From the NCBI GenBank assembly GCA_945860265.1, contig CAMAQF010000014.1, forward strand, positions 1 to 58,481: a DNA stretch of 58,481 nt, written 5' to 3'. The position numbers were made by a program, and so were the translations under genes. Source of the stretch: Emticicia agri (GTDB lineage: Bacteria > Bacteroidota > Bacteroidia > Cytophagales > Spirosomataceae). Below the pieces are notes generated by a model that worked only from the letters and a program-made list of their open reading frames with translations, was not told the origin of the DNA and did no database searches. Positions 26,758 to 36,223 of the stretch are shown in pieces (within the stretch, counting starts at the first letter, position 1; each line of letters starts with the position of its first letter).

Positions 26758-27960
26758 TTATACTTTTGCTCTAGTATTATCTTTGAAAACTAAGATAAAA
26801 ATCAATAAAACGACGGCAGAAATTGCAGCAGGAACCATCCAAACGGCTGTCCAGTCGTGGGTGCTCACTTCTCCTACTTTGGTAGTATATTTATCTAAAA
26901 CTTTACCTGAAAGAATTGAGCCAATGCCCATTCCAATTCCGTAAGTGGCTAAAGTAATCAAACCTTGTGCTGAATTTTTAATTTTCTCACCGGCTTTATT
27001 GTCAGTATAAATTTGTCCTGTTACAAAAAAGAAATCATAGCAAACACCGTGTAGAATAATTGCTAAATAAAGTACCCATTCCGAAGAAATTCCATCGCCA
27101 TAACCGAAGCATACAAACCTGATTATCCAAGCAATTAAGCCAACGATTAACATTTTTTTAATACCAAATTTGCTCAATGCAAAAGGAATCAATAACATAA
27201 AAAGTACCTCAGATACTTGACCTAAAGACATTTTGTTTTCAACATTTGTCATATTAGACTCCGTTAATGATAAATTTGCATGAGCATAATAAAATGATAA
27301 TGGAATACAAACCAAAATAGAACAAATAAAGAAAACTAAAAACGAACGGTCTTTGAAAAGTACAAAAGCATCTGTCCCCAAAATCTGACTAAATGACGTA
27401 GCCTTTGTCGCTTTAGGTGGCGTATTTGGTAAAGTAAATGCAAAAATTGCCCAAGCAACCGAAGCAAACATGGCAATTTGGAAGATAGTCACTTTATCGC
27501 CTACTCCGTAAAAACCAACAATATTTGTAACCACAATCCACGCAATTGTACCTATTACACGTATAGAAGGAAATTCTTTTTCGGGGTTTTGCATTTGGTT
27601 CATTGCAATCGAGCTAGATAATGCCAAATTTGGTGCAAAAGTAAGTGTATAGGCTAAAATATACCAAAAGAATGTATCTGGGTCTTGGTTTTGAATCAAG
27701 AAATACAAAATAATAGCACCCAAAATATTCAGAACACCCATTACTTTTTGAGCCGAAAAAAATCGGTCAGCTACCATGCCCATAAAAAACGGTGCGACTA
27801 TTGAAGCGATTGAAAAAGTGGCATAAGCACTACCAATTTGGTCGCCCGTTGCGTGAAGTGTTGTGAAAAGGTACTTTCCCATTTGTCCGTACCAAGCTCC
27901 CCACGTAGAAAACATGAGAAACATCATCACCATTAATTTAATTCTCGTAGTAAGTGTCAT
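26758..27960 (-). CDS. NupG-like nucleoside:H+ symporter (MFS)
   Basis: A 400-residue, 12-helix major facilitator. Its start (FLMFSTWGAWYGQMGKYLFTTLHATGDQIGSAYATFSIASI) and FPSIRVIGTIAWIVVTNIVGF closely follow the nucleoside H+ symporter family of Escherichia coli NupG and XapB, so import of nucleosides across the inner membrane is likely. The ATG at 27960 is chosen. A longer frame from a TTG at 28005 would add 15 residues encoded wholly by an intergenic repeat and breaks the family's usual N-terminus. A -7-like TACTTTTG lies on the minus strand at 28062-28055 without a -33 partner. Substrate specificity is inferred from family only. Confidence 0.87.
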   Translation of the reverse strand: MTLTTRIKLMVMMFLMFSTWGAWYGQMGKYLFTTLHATGDQIGSAYATFSIASIVAPFFMGMVADRFFSAQKVMGVLNILGAIILYFLIQNQDPDTFFWYILAYTLTFAPNLALSSSIAMNQMQNPEKEFPSIRVIGTIAWIVVTNIVGFYGVGDKVTIFQIAMFASVAWAIFAFTLPNTPPKATKATSFSQILGTDAFVLFKDRSFLVFFICSILVCIPLSFYYAHANLSLTESNMTNVENKMSLGQVSEVLFMLLIPFALSKFGIKKMLIVGLIAWIIRFVCFGYGDGISSEWVLYLAIILHGVCYDFFFVTGQIYTDNKAGEKIKNSAQGLITLATYGIGMGIGSILSGKVLDKYTTKVGEVSTHDWTAVWMVPAAISAVVLLIFILVFKDNTRAKV

Positions 27961-27970
27961 TTTTTTTGCA

Positions 27971-28087
27971 TACTGAGTTCTGAATTCAGAGTTCTGAGTC
28001 GTCAACTCAAAAAACTAAATAAAAAAACTGGTTATTATTATAAAATAAATTAATCAAAAGTAAGAAAAAACTCAGAATTCGGAACGC
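27971..28087. repeat. TTCTGAATTC-type intergenic mini-repeat locus
   Basis: Units such as ACTGAGTTCTGAATTCAG, GAGTTCTGAGT and CTCAGAATTCGGAAC occur in both orientations across this gap. The same vocabulary recurs at 37677-37802. No coding function; it lies between the MFS and radical SAM genes. Confidence 0.5.
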
Positions 28088-28104
28088 TATATTCATAACT
28101 ATTT

Positions 28105-29127
28105 TCATCCCCAAACCTTCGTTCCTTCGGTGCAATTTTTACACATTTCAATTTCAGCACGGGCATTTGTGAGAGATTTCCTAAATTCTTGATAAGGTTC
28201 GCTTTGCCAAACTTCCTTAAAAGTTTTATTCTTCAAATCACCCATTCTATATTCTGCGTCTTTATCGAAACAGCATGGAACTACCAAACCATCCCAAGTA
28301 ATTACGCACGAATGCCACATTTTCCAGCAATTATCAAGCAATTTATTCTTGATTTGATACTTTCCATCACTTTTTGGTTCATATCGAGAATATTTATTTA
28401 ATGTCGGAATCAGTGATGAACCATTTTCATAATCGTAAATTTGAGCAGTTTTAAAAGCCACTTCATCAACGCCCAATTCTTTGGTCATTTTTTTTATATC
28501 TTCTAACTGATGCTCATTTGGCTTCACTACCAAAAATTGAAAAATAATGTGTGGAGTCTTTGATTTTAACGCCTTTTTCCAATAAACAATTTTCTTTGTT
28601 CCATCAATTACTTTACCCAGGTTTCCCCCGACACGATACTGCTCATAAACTTCTTGAGTTGTACCATCAATAGAAATAATCATTCGATCTAAACCCGATT
28701 CAATAGTTTGTTTAGCTGTAATATCGGTCAAATAATGAGCATTAGTTGAAGTGGCAGTGTAAATGCCTTTTTTTGAAGCGTATTTGACCAAATCTAAAAA
28801 CTTAGGGTGTAAATAAGGTTCCCCTTGAAAATAAAAAATTAAATATAATAATGTATCAGCAAGTTCGTCAATGGTGTGCATAAAAAGTTTTTCGGGAAGC
28901 ATCCCCGTTGGACGGGTAAAACTGCGTAAACCAGACGGACATTCAGGACAACGAAGATTACAAGAAGTTGTTGGTTCAATAGAAATCGCAATTGGTAATC
29001 CTCGATGAATGGTTCGACCTGAAATTTTAGATTCAAGATAACTACTCACGTTTTTCAGGGCATTCCAGGCACGTGGCCAAGTTACCTTAGAGAAAAAATT
29101 GATACCATCTTGAAGATTTCTTTTCAT
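28105..29127 (-). CDS. radical SAM/SPASM protein
   Basis: A 340-residue radical SAM enzyme. C56-x3-C60-x2-C63 (EPTTSCNLRCPEC) binds the SAM-reducing [4Fe-4S] cluster, and a C-terminal SPASM-type region has cysteines in DNCWKMWHSCVITWDGLVVPCC and EMCKNCTEG for auxiliary clusters. The family modifies peptides, cofactors or cell-envelope components. No small precursor peptide or partner is visible next to it, so the substrate is unknown. It starts 29 nt after the M1 peptidase stop on the same strand and probably shares its transcript. Confidence 0.88.
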   Translation of the reverse strand: MKRNLQDGINFFSKVTWPRAWNALKNVSSYLESKISGRTIHRGLPIAISIEPTTSCNLRCPECPSGLRSFTRPTGMLPEKLFMHTIDELADTLLYLIFYFQGEPYLHPKFLDLVKYASKKGIYTATSTNAHYLTDITAKQTIESGLDRMIISIDGTTQEVYEQYRVGGNLGKVIDGTKKIVYWKKALKSKTPHIIFQFLVVKPNEHQLEDIKKMTKELGVDEVAFKTAQIYDYENGSSLIPTLNKYSRYEPKSDGKYQIKNKLLDNCWKMWHSCVITWDGLVVPCCFDKDAEYRMGDLKNKTFKEVWQSEPYQEFRKSLTNARAEIEMCKNCTEGTKVWG

Positions 29128-29156
29128 TTGGATTGGAAATTAATAACCTGCACTTT

Positions 29157-31655
29157 TTAAATATCATTAAACTTCTTATAAATCCTCTTTAAACGCTCAT
29201 CTTTTTCCTCAGTTATAATTTCTTTCATTAAGGCTTTTACCTCCTTATTATCGTTTATTAAACTTAAGGTCTGTATTCCAGCAAATCTGACATACCATTG
29301 TAAATCGTTTTTTGCAATCTGATAAAGTAATGGTATACTCTTTAGCTGCACTTCAGGGGATGATTTTACTAAATAAGTACCAAATATACCCAAAACCTGG
29401 TATAAATCATTACCTTTCATTTCTTTGAGGTGGCTATGAAACCAATCAAAACGAAGAGGTGATGCTTCATCAGCGAAATAATTGGCAACAGCGGCAAAAA
29501 TATTTAGATTAGTTGAGTTATCAAATTTCAAGACTAAATCAATAGCATCAGAAGGCTTAGTTGCCAATAATGCTTCAATAGCTGCAGCTTGAACAGTGTA
29601 TGACGAATCAGTAAGTGCATTACGAAAAAGTTTATCATTCTGTGAATTCTGAAAACCCTTCATGGCCAAAATTGCATCGGCTCGTACATAGGAACGCTCA
29701 TCGTGAATCACTCTATATTGCAATGCTTTTTCAACCTCTAAAAAATCTTCGCCATCAAAATCAAAAAGTTTTTGAATTGCAAATTGACGAATTCGCCAAA
29801 ATTTATCTTTGGTTGCATCAATCAAAAGCTCTCTAATCTTTTTATCGGATGGTGGATAATAAGAAGTTGTATCGTTCTCAGGAATAAAAGTAAGTGTTTC
29901 CAAAACATTCAATCTCGTGGCGATGCTTTCGGCATTATAAAATTGATAGATAAGTTCGTCTTTGGATTTTTGATGTTCAATTTTACCCACAAGAATGCTT
30001 TCTGGGTCGAGTAAAATCATTTTTGGAACAGAAATAGCAGGAAACTCAAAAGTTTGTTCTATTTCATTCAACACAATTTCATGTCTTACTTGCTCATTAT
30101 CAGACTTTATCAAGATTTTTAAAGGCAAACGATAAATCGTTGAATGCACAGTATCTTGTGTTTGTTTGATATTTATTTTTACTTTCCCGTCAGCAAAATT
30201 ATGCGACACCTCAAGCACAGGATGCCCTGATTTCATAAACCATTGGTCGAAAAACCAGTGTAAATCTTCTCCAGTCACGTTCTCAAAAACCAATCTTAAA
30301 TCTTCAATCTCTGCAGTTTTATAAGCATATTGAGTTAAATATTGCTTGAGAGATTCAAAAAAGGCTTCATCACCAACCGTATTTCTGAGTAAATGTAAAA
30401 TTCGACCGCCTTTTGCATAAGAATGTGAATCGAACATATCTTCTTTACCGAGGTACCTAAATCTGATTAATGGTTCTTGTTTTTCTTTGGCTTCATCAAA
30501 ATATTCATTAAGAGCCATATATGAAATCAAATCTGATTCATCTTTTCCATATTTATGATTAGTCCACAAAAATTCTGAATAATTGGCAAATGCTTCATTC
30601 AGAGGTAGATTTGACCATGATTCACATGTAACCAAATCGCCAAACCAATGATGAAAAAGTTCATGAGCAATTACGCCATCATCGTTGTCATCAACTAATT
30701 GATGCGTATCTTTCTGTATAAAATTCCCATGTACAGTTGCTGTGGTATTTTCCATTGCACCAGAAACATAGTCACGAACTGCAATTTGAGCATATTTTTC
30801 CCATTGATATTTTACATCCAAAATTTTCTCAAAATAACGAATCATTTCGGGCGTTCGACCATAAATATTGAAAGCGTATTTTTCAAATTTAGGTTCAATA
30901 TAATAACTCACCTCAAAATCTTTGAAATTTGGGTCAATTACTTTTTTAAAATCCCCAACTGCAATCATGGTCAAATATGGTGCTGCGGGCTTAGATTGTT
31001 TCCAATAATCAGTGTGAGTACTGTCAGGATTTTGTTTGGAAGAAATGAGTTTACCATTGGAAAGTGTCGTAAATTTATTTTCTACGGTCAGAAAAATCTC
31101 TTGCGTCATTTTCTGATTGGGTGAGTCAATCGTAGGAAACCAACATGAGTTTGATTCGGTCTCGCCTTGTGTCCAAATTTGTTGAGGTTTATCCAACTCA
31201 TTTCCCAGCGGATTGATAAAATATAAACCTTTATCAGCCGAAATAGCATCACTACCACCAACTTTACGTTCGCTTGGTTTGGCAATGTATGTAATCTGGA
31301 TATTTACAGTATCTTTTCGAGTGAAAGATTGACCTAAATCTATTTTCAAGGTACTTTTATTATAGTCATATTTCAAATGCTTTCCTTTCATTATAACTTC
31401 CAAAACATCAAAACTTTTCGCATCCAAAGTAATTGATTTCTTAGGATAAAAATGCGGTTTAAAAGTTATCGATGCCTTGCCAAAAAGATATTGCTTATTC
31501 CAATCGGGTTTGATTTCAAGTTTTGTATGAATCAAATCATGCTCAATAGTTTTTGAAGCATTATATGGTTTTTGAGAGGGAAGTAAGACAATATTTTCTT
31601 GAGCAAAAACGCAAAAATTAAAAAAGAAAAATAGTGTTGTTTTAAGAAGTTTCAT
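29157..31655 (-). CDS. M1-family metallo-aminopeptidase, exported
   Basis: An 832-residue zinc aminopeptidase with a signal peptide (MKLLKTTLFFFFNFCVFAQ), so it acts in the periplasm or outside. The exopeptidase motif GAMEN precedes the zinc site H331-E-L-F-H335 with E354 as third ligand. A catalytic tyrosine segment follows (SHSYAKGGRILHLLR). The C-terminal third is helical repeat-like (VIHDERSYVRADAILAMKG, DSSYTVQAAAIEALLATKP), typical of the HEAT-like domain of Bacteroidota homologues. The ATG at 31655 is used because a TTG four codons upstream has no support and would displace the signal. It lies between the duplicated exported protein gene and the radical SAM gene on one strand with short gaps. 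Confidence 0.93.
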   Translation of the reverse strand: MKLLKTTLFFFFNFCVFAQENIVLLPSQKPYNASKTIEHDLIHTKLEIKPDWNKQYLFGKASITFKPHFYPKKSITLDAKSFDVLEVIMKGKHLKYDYNKSTLKIDLGQSFTRKDTVNIQITYIAKPSERKVGGSDAISADKGLYFINPLGNELDKPQQIWTQGETESNSCWFPTIDSPNQKMTQEIFLTVENKFTTLSNGKLISSKQNPDSTHTDYWKQSKPAAPYLTMIAVGDFKKVIDPNFKDFEVSYYIEPKFEKYAFNIYGRTPEMIRYFEKILDVKYQWEKYAQIAVRDYVSGAMENTTATVHGNFIQKDTHQLVDDNDDGVIAHELFHHWFGDLVTCESWSNLPLNEAFANYSEFLWTNHKYGKDESDLISYMALNEYFDEAKEKQEPLIRFRYLGKEDMFDSHSYAKGGRILHLLRNTVGDEAFFESLKQYLTQYAYKTAEIEDLRLVFENVTGEDLHWFFDQWFMKSGHPVLEVSHNFADGKVKINIKQTQDTVHSTIYRLPLKILIKSDNEQVRHEIVLNEIEQTFEFPAISVPKMILLDPESILVGKIEHQKSKDELIYQFYNAESIATRLNVLETLTFIPENDTTSYYPPSDKKIRELLIDATKDKFWRIRQFAIQKLFDFDGEDFLEVEKALQYRVIHDERSYVRADAILAMKGFQNSQNDKLFRNALTDSSYTVQAAAIEALLATKPSDAIDLVLKFDNSTNLNIFAAVANYFADEASPLRFDWFHSHLKEMKGNDLYQVLGIFGTYLVKSSPEVQLKSIPLLYQIAKNDLQWYVRFAGIQTLSLINDNKEVKALMKEIITEEKDERLKRIYKKFNDI

Positions 31656-31693
31656 TGATGAAGACAAAAAAGTTTAAATCGCTGTAATTGTGT

Positions 31694-32863
31694 TTATTTT
31701 CGCCTTTTGGAGTAGTTCCTCGATGTTTTTAATAGCCTGCGTAAATCATTAAAATAATGTTCTTTTACTATTCTCAGAGCAAAACCATCGTCAAAAGTTT
31801 CTATTGTATAGTCTCGCTTAAATTTAAAATCATTCAAACTTGCATATCCACCTTTCAGTGTGAGCGTAAATACATTTTTTTTATCATCAAAAACCCATGA
31901 AGTTTCGTCAGTATCAATATCCAAAAAATCTACACCTGCACAAAATATTATTTTAGGGTCACTTTCATAATCATATTCGATTGTCCCGCTTTCTGATAAA
32001 TTCAGTACTAAATTATTGATAGTTAGCTTAGATTCAAGGTAAGGCGTTAGATAAATATCTCCTCTTTCAATCCTATTTCTGACCAAAATCCAGCGTTTCG
32101 TTTTATTAAACAAAGTATTACTTAACTCAAAATAATTCATTTTTACTGAAGAAAAGGATACAGAAGAAAATAAAGTGCTAGCAACTTCCGTTTTCTCGTT
32201 TTCATCCAATACAGTTGTTTTCTTTACTGAATAATTTAATATTTTATCGGTTATATTTGAATATGCTTTAACATTTGCAGGGTCGTCCAATACTTTCTGA
32301 GCTTTTACCCTATTTTTAAGAGTAATTTTATTCTCATTATCAAATTTAGATGTTGCAACATTAGGAGAAACTATAGTTGAAGAATTTTTTATTAATTGAT
32401 TATCAAATACTGTCTTTTTTCGTAAATCATCAAAAATTAGTTCTTTGCTTTTCATCAATATTAAGCCATCATGCACTTCATCTATCTTATATTCACGCTG
32501 AAATCTGAAATCATCCAAAGTAACATAACCAGCTTGAATCCTCAATATAAGTGTTTTAGATAGCGAATCGTAGGCCCAAAAGCTTTCCTTAGTATTAATA
32601 TTGAGGTATTTGATTTCTAGATTTTCATCGTAATTTGAATTAGTTTCGTAATCGTAAACGATTTTACCATTTTCAGCAAATGTCAAAACTAAAGTATTTA
32701 ATTTCACCTTCGATTTATTATATATAGTCAAAAAAACTTCATTTTTGTCAATCTTATTATTAACCAATATCCAGCGATTAGAAGTGTCCAGCAGGGGAAT
32801 CTGCTGTGAAAATGAATGTGAAATTATTTGTAAGAAAACAGCAGTTAGTAAAATTTTATTCAT
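31694..32863 (-). CDS. exported protein made of two homologous domains, unknown function
   Basis: I do not recognise a family. The 389-residue product has a signal peptide (MNKILLTAVFLQIISHSFSQ) and two similar units of about 120 residues at about 28-150 and 265-380. Both share RWILV.N+I, NNLVL/NTLVL, YDYE(T/S), a W(A/V)(Y/F)D strand, GY(V/A)(T/S)L(D/N)DF+F+R(E/D)Y and a final FDDLR/FNDLR. The strand-rich pattern suggests a lipocalin-like or small beta-barrel domain. A low-complexity linker of about 110 residues joins them. It is 38 nt upstream of the M1 peptidase ATG, so it is probably co-transcribed with it. Confidence 0.75.
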   Translation of the reverse strand: MNKILLTAVFLQIISHSFSQQIPLLDTSNRWILVNNKIDKNEVFLTIYNKSKVKLNTLVLTFAENGKIVYDYETNSNYDENLEIKYLNINTKESFWAYDSLSKTLILRIQAGYVTLDDFRFQREYKIDEVHDGLILMKSKELIFDDLRKKTVFDNQLIKNSSTIVSPNVATSKFDNENKITLKNRVKAQKVLDDPANVKAYSNITDKILNYSVKKTTVLDENEKTEVASTLFSSVSFSSVKMNYFELSNTLFNKTKRWILVRNRIERGDIYLTPYLESKLTINNLVLNLSESGTIEYDYESDPKIIFCAGVDFLDIDTDETSWVFDDKKNVFTLTLKGGYASLNDFKFKRDYTIETFDDGFALRIVKEHYFNDLRRLLKTSRNYSKRRK

Positions 32864-32987
32864 TTTGGGATTTTCAAATTACGATTTAAGCAAATAGTTC
32901 TCAATAGAATTTTTAATACTGTTTGATTTTTAAATAAAAACTATACAAAACTTACACATTAAATCATTAATTTCCAAATATCAATTT

Positions 32988-34190
32988 TCAATTATTTGCA
33001 GCTCGTTTTGCTGGCAAATACGAAGCCAATAGCGTAATAATAATGATAGATATAGCGGTGAACAAAAAATCAATTAATTGCATTTTTATAGGGTAAGCAT
33101 CAATAAATGAACTTTCAATTCCTATTTTTATTATACCATAGCGTTCTTGGAGGAAGCAAATCAATCCGCCTAAGACAAGGCCAACTATAGCACCAATAAA
33201 AGAAACTAAAGCCCCTTCCGAATAAAAAACAAACTTTACTAATCGTTCATCAGCCCCGATTGCAAAAAGTGTTTTCAAATCATGTTGTTTGTCAATGACG
33301 AGCATTGTCAAAGAAAAGAAAATATTAAATGAAGCAATGCCAATAATAAACATTAAAGCAATAAAAATAAACAATTTTTCGATTTTGATTGCCCTAAATA
33401 AAGAAGCATTTTGTTCATCTTGATTCTGAACCAAGAAGTTTACGCCAAAAATACTTTTTATGGATGCTTGAATTTGAGCAATGTCTGCATTGGGTTTTGT
33501 TTGAATCTCAATAGCACTTCTTTTGTCTCCATACTCGGTCAGTTGTTTTGCTACTTCAAGCGGAACATAAACAAAATCATCGTGAAGTTGCTCCAAGGAA
33601 TAAACGCCAGATATATTCAAAATTTGACGATTAATATCATCTTCAGGATTCAACGAAATAGATTTTCTATTGCGTGGATACCAAATTTCAATAGGCTCAA
33701 TGATATTTTGTAACGAGATATTTAATCCAGAATACACATTTCCACCAATAAATGCATAATCAACGCTGTCTCTTGTCAATATAAAATTCCCCTCAACCAA
33801 TGATTTCTTCAGGGGGCTATAAGCCTGAAATGTTTCATCAACACCTTTAAGAGTGACTACCATTTGTGAGTTTTGGTATTTCACTAGTGCATTATCTTGA
33901 ATTACTTCAGTTATATACCAAACATCCTCTATTGCTTTTAAATGAGCTATTTTGGTTTTATCGAGCAAAAAACTTTTTCCAGTCTTCGGCGAAATCTTAA
34001 GATCAGCATCGAAAGATTTGAAAATTTTGCGATTCAGATCTTCTAAGCCATTAAAAACCGATAACACAATCACTAAAGCCATTGTTCCGATGCCAATTCC
34101 GAGCATAGAAATAACAGAAATAAAATTGATAAAACTCTTTTTCTTTTTAGAAAAAAAATATCTTTTGGCGATAAGAAACGAAAGATTCAC
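32988..34190 (-). CDS. LolC/LolE-type ABC permease
   Basis: 400 residues with the FtsX/MacB arrangement: an N-terminal NLSFLIAKRYFFSKKKKSFINFISVISMLGIGIGTMALVIVLSVFNGLE segment (first helix about 25-48), a periplasmic core, and three helices near the C-terminus with KQHDLKTLFAIGADERLVKFVFYSEGALVSFIGA. This is the lipoprotein-releasing permease pattern, so it may extract lipoproteins from the inner membrane. The start is GTG at 34190; the next in-frame ATG would remove the first helix. It follows rbfA by 30 nt, a pairing common in Bacteroidota. Confidence 0.88.
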   Translation of the reverse strand: MNLSFLIAKRYFFSKKKKSFINFISVISMLGIGIGTMALVIVLSVFNGLEDLNRKIFKSFDADLKISPKTGKSFLLDKTKIAHLKAIEDVWYITEVIQDNALVKYQNSQMVVTLKGVDETFQAYSPLKKSLVEGNFILTRDSVDYAFIGGNVYSGLNISLQNIIEPIEIWYPRNRKSISLNPEDDINRQILNISGVYSLEQLHDDFVYVPLEVAKQLTEYGDKRSAIEIQTKPNADIAQIQASIKSIFGVNFLVQNQDEQNASLFRAIKIEKLFIFIALMFIIGIASFNIFFSLTMLVIDKQHDLKTLFAIGADERLVKFVFYSEGALVSFIGAIVGLVLGGLICFLQERYGIIKIGIESSFIDAYPIKMQLIDFLFTAISIIIITLLASYLPAKRAANN

Positions 34191-34220
34191 AATTTAAAAA
34201 GAATTAGTGGACTATATTTT

Positions 34221-34598
34221 TTATTCTTCATCCTCAACAGGGGCTGGCGGAATTACAATTCCTGCAAAAAGAGTATCCATTTTTTGAGCATATTCGGCCG
34301 TATCATCAATAAAAAACTGCAAATTCGGTACAATTCTCAGTTGATGACGCACTCTCTCGCCCAAAAAATTTCTAATAACCTTGGTGTTTTCTCTAATTAT
34401 TTGTAAGACGCCTTCTCTATCTTTTGCCAATAAAAAACTTAAATATACCCTTGCAATAGCCAAATCTGGGGTTGTTTTCACATCAGTGATTGTTACAAAA
34501 GCACCATTAAATAATTGTTTTAAGTCTTTTTGAAAAATCTCACCTAGATCTTTTTGTATTTGTTTTGCTACTTGTCTTTGTCTTTTCGATTCCATCAT
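34221..34598 (-). CDS. rbfA: ribosome-binding factor A
   Basis: A 125-residue KH-fold protein that binds the small ribosomal subunit during 16S rRNA maturation and cold adaptation. It begins MMESKRQRQVAKQIQKDLGE and contains the family's ITDVKTTPDLAIARVYLSF and LRIVPNLQFFIDDTAEYAQKMD segments. Either of two consecutive ATG codons (34598 or 34595) could start translation. It is the first gene of the rbfA-permease pair. Confidence 0.94.
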   Translation of the reverse strand: MMESKRQRQVAKQIQKDLGEIFQKDLKQLFNGAFVTITDVKTTPDLAIARVYLSFLLAKDREGVLQIIRENTKVIRNFLGERVRHQLRIVPNLQFFIDDTAEYAQKMDTLFAGIVIPPAPVEDEE

Positions 34599-34606
34599 TT
34601 TCTAAT

Positions 34607-34700
34607 TTTGAATGAATGAATGTTTGAATGAATGAATGGAAAATTGAAGTTAATCTGAAAATAATTATTCTATCATTCAATCATTGAGTCATTCTATCAT
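34607..34700. repeat. AATGAATG / CATTCAAT mini-repeat locus
   Basis: TGAATGAATGAATG and TTGAATGAATGAATGG (34607-34640) face CATTCAATCATTGAGTCATTC (34674-34694) in opposite orientation, making a loose inverted repeat of degenerate 4-8-nt units between rbfA and the next gene. No coding signal. Confidence 0.5.
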
Positions 34701-34747
34701 TAATTTCATACAAATATCCGTAAATTTTTGGGTTAAATAAAGTAAAG

Positions 34748-34780
34748 TTTCTCACATCAGTTAGTTTTTTCATAACTTTG
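34748..34780 (+). promoter_or_regulatory. promoter of the 469-residue membrane protein gene
   Basis: TTTC (34748-34751, one mismatch), a 21-nt spacer and perfect TAACTTTG (34773-34780). The predicted start near 34787 lies 19 nt before the TTG start at 34806. Confidence 0.55.
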
Positions 34781-34805
34781 TATCCTAAACTAATCTTTCA
34801 AAGCA

Positions 34806-36215
34806 TTGTTAACAATTTTTAGGTTCAACTCCCTGCTTCATGTATTTTCACTGCTTTTGCTGGTCGTGATTATTAAAGTGCCTTTTTGGGGGCACCCACT
34901 CCCGATGCTCATTTCTGAACTTGAATGGATGTTGGTAGGCGAAAAAATCCATGATGGACAATTTTTATATAAAGAGGTTTGGACAAACGTCGGGCCTTTG
35001 GCATCTTTTGTATATTGGGCAATTAATGTATCCTTTGGGCGTTCGCAATTTGTTTATGAGTTTATTGCTGTTTTAGTAACTTATTTTCAAGCTTTATATT
35101 TTACTTTTATTTGCAATACCCGTCAAACCTACCTCGAAAAAAACTATGCTCCAGGTCTAATTTATGTGCTTTTGATGAGTCTCTCATTTGATATGAGTAA
35201 ACTTTCGCCAGTTTTACTTTCAACAACATTTTTACTTTTTGCATTAAATAAACTCGTAAAGCAAATGGAACGCCGTGATGGAGTTTCTGATGAGGTTTTT
35301 GAGGTTGGACTGTATTTAGGTATGGCGTCGCTATTTCATCAACCAACGATGGTTTTTATTTTTTGGAGCATAGCTAGCCTTGTGTTTTTTACGAATGCTA
35401 ATCTTCGTCAGCATTTTTTGGCAATATTGGGTTTTGGTTTACCACTATTTTTGGCTGGACTTTACTTTTATCTTTATGGCAGTCTTGAGGAATTTAAATA
35501 CAACTGGTTTAATGGCATTTTCAAAATTAAACAATATACATTAGAAGATTTTAAGAGTGCTTTTATTGCGATTACTGTTCCCTCCGCTTTGGCAGTTTTT
35601 GGTTTTTTGAGGCAAACGCAAATCACCAGATATAACAGTTATCAACAACGTACGCAGCAAATTATGCTAATTTGGGGGATCACTTCATTGTTAGCATTAT
35701 TTCTTTCTCCAAATGTTGCTCCAATGCAGTTTATTATTTTTGTACCATTTTTTGCTTTCTATATTACCGGATTTTTCTTACACTTAAAAGGAGTTTTCTT
35801 GCCCGAATTACTCTTTTCAATATTATTTCTTTTTATTATTTTTGTTCAATACCAAGGAGTTAGGCCTTTTTATGGTAAAGGTTTTGAACATTTGGCAAAT
35901 ATGCGGGTAAAACCTAAGGAAATTCCTGAAAGGATGAAGGGACAAAAAATGTTGGTAATTGGCGAAAGAATTGATGAATATAATTATGGTAAATCGGCTA
36001 CTTGTTATCTCAATTGGGATCTTTCAAAAATCGACTTAGAAAATCCCGACAATTATGAAAGTATCATCAATATTTTTGATAATTTCAGGAAAGACCCTCC
36101 AACAATTATTATTGATAAGCAAAATGTTATTCCCAAAATATTCAAAAGAATTCCAGCTTTAGCATCCGACTATCAGAAAACGAAGATTGAAGGGATTTAT
36201 CAAAGAAAATTTTAA
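34806..36215 (+). CDS. polytopic membrane protein, possibly GT-C-like
   Basis: A 469-residue inner-membrane protein with about ten hydrophobic segments and a soluble C-terminal tail (about 365-469). ISELEWMLVGEKIHDGQFLYKEVWTNVGPLAS (about 36-67) sits where GT-C glycosyltransferases and related mannosyltransferase-like proteins have their first periplasmic loop with acidic residues, but no family can be named with certainty. The start is TTG at 34806. The next ATG (residue 34) would delete the first membrane helix, and the promoter position fits the TTG. It stands alone, followed by a mini-repeat region and convergent rpiB. Confidence 0.7.
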   Translation: MLTIFRFNSLLHVFSLLLLVVIIKVPFWGHPLPMLISELEWMLVGEKIHDGQFLYKEVWTNVGPLASFVYWAINVSFGRSQFVYEFIAVLVTYFQALYFTFICNTRQTYLEKNYAPGLIYVLLMSLSFDMSKLSPVLLSTTFLLFALNKLVKQMERRDGVSDEVFEVGLYLGMASLFHQPTMVFIFWSIASLVFFTNANLRQHFLAILGFGLPLFLAGLYFYLYGSLEEFKYNWFNGIFKIKQYTLEDFKSAFIAITVPSALAVFGFLRQTQITRYNSYQQRTQQIMLIWGITSLLALFLSPNVAPMQFIIFVPFFAFYITGFFLHLKGVFLPELLFSILFLFIIFVQYQGVRPFYGKGFEHLANMRVKPKEIPERMKGQKMLVIGERIDEYNYGKSATCYLNWDLSKIDLENPDNYESIINIFDNFRKDPPTIIIDKQNVIPKIFKRIPALASDYQKTKIEGIYQRKF

Positions 36216-36223
36216 AGTCGAGA

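Noticed and set aside
27961-28005. 15-residue N-terminal extension of the MFS gene from a TTG
   Set aside because: It is a translation of the intergenic TTCTGAATTC repeats and does not belong to the transporter family.
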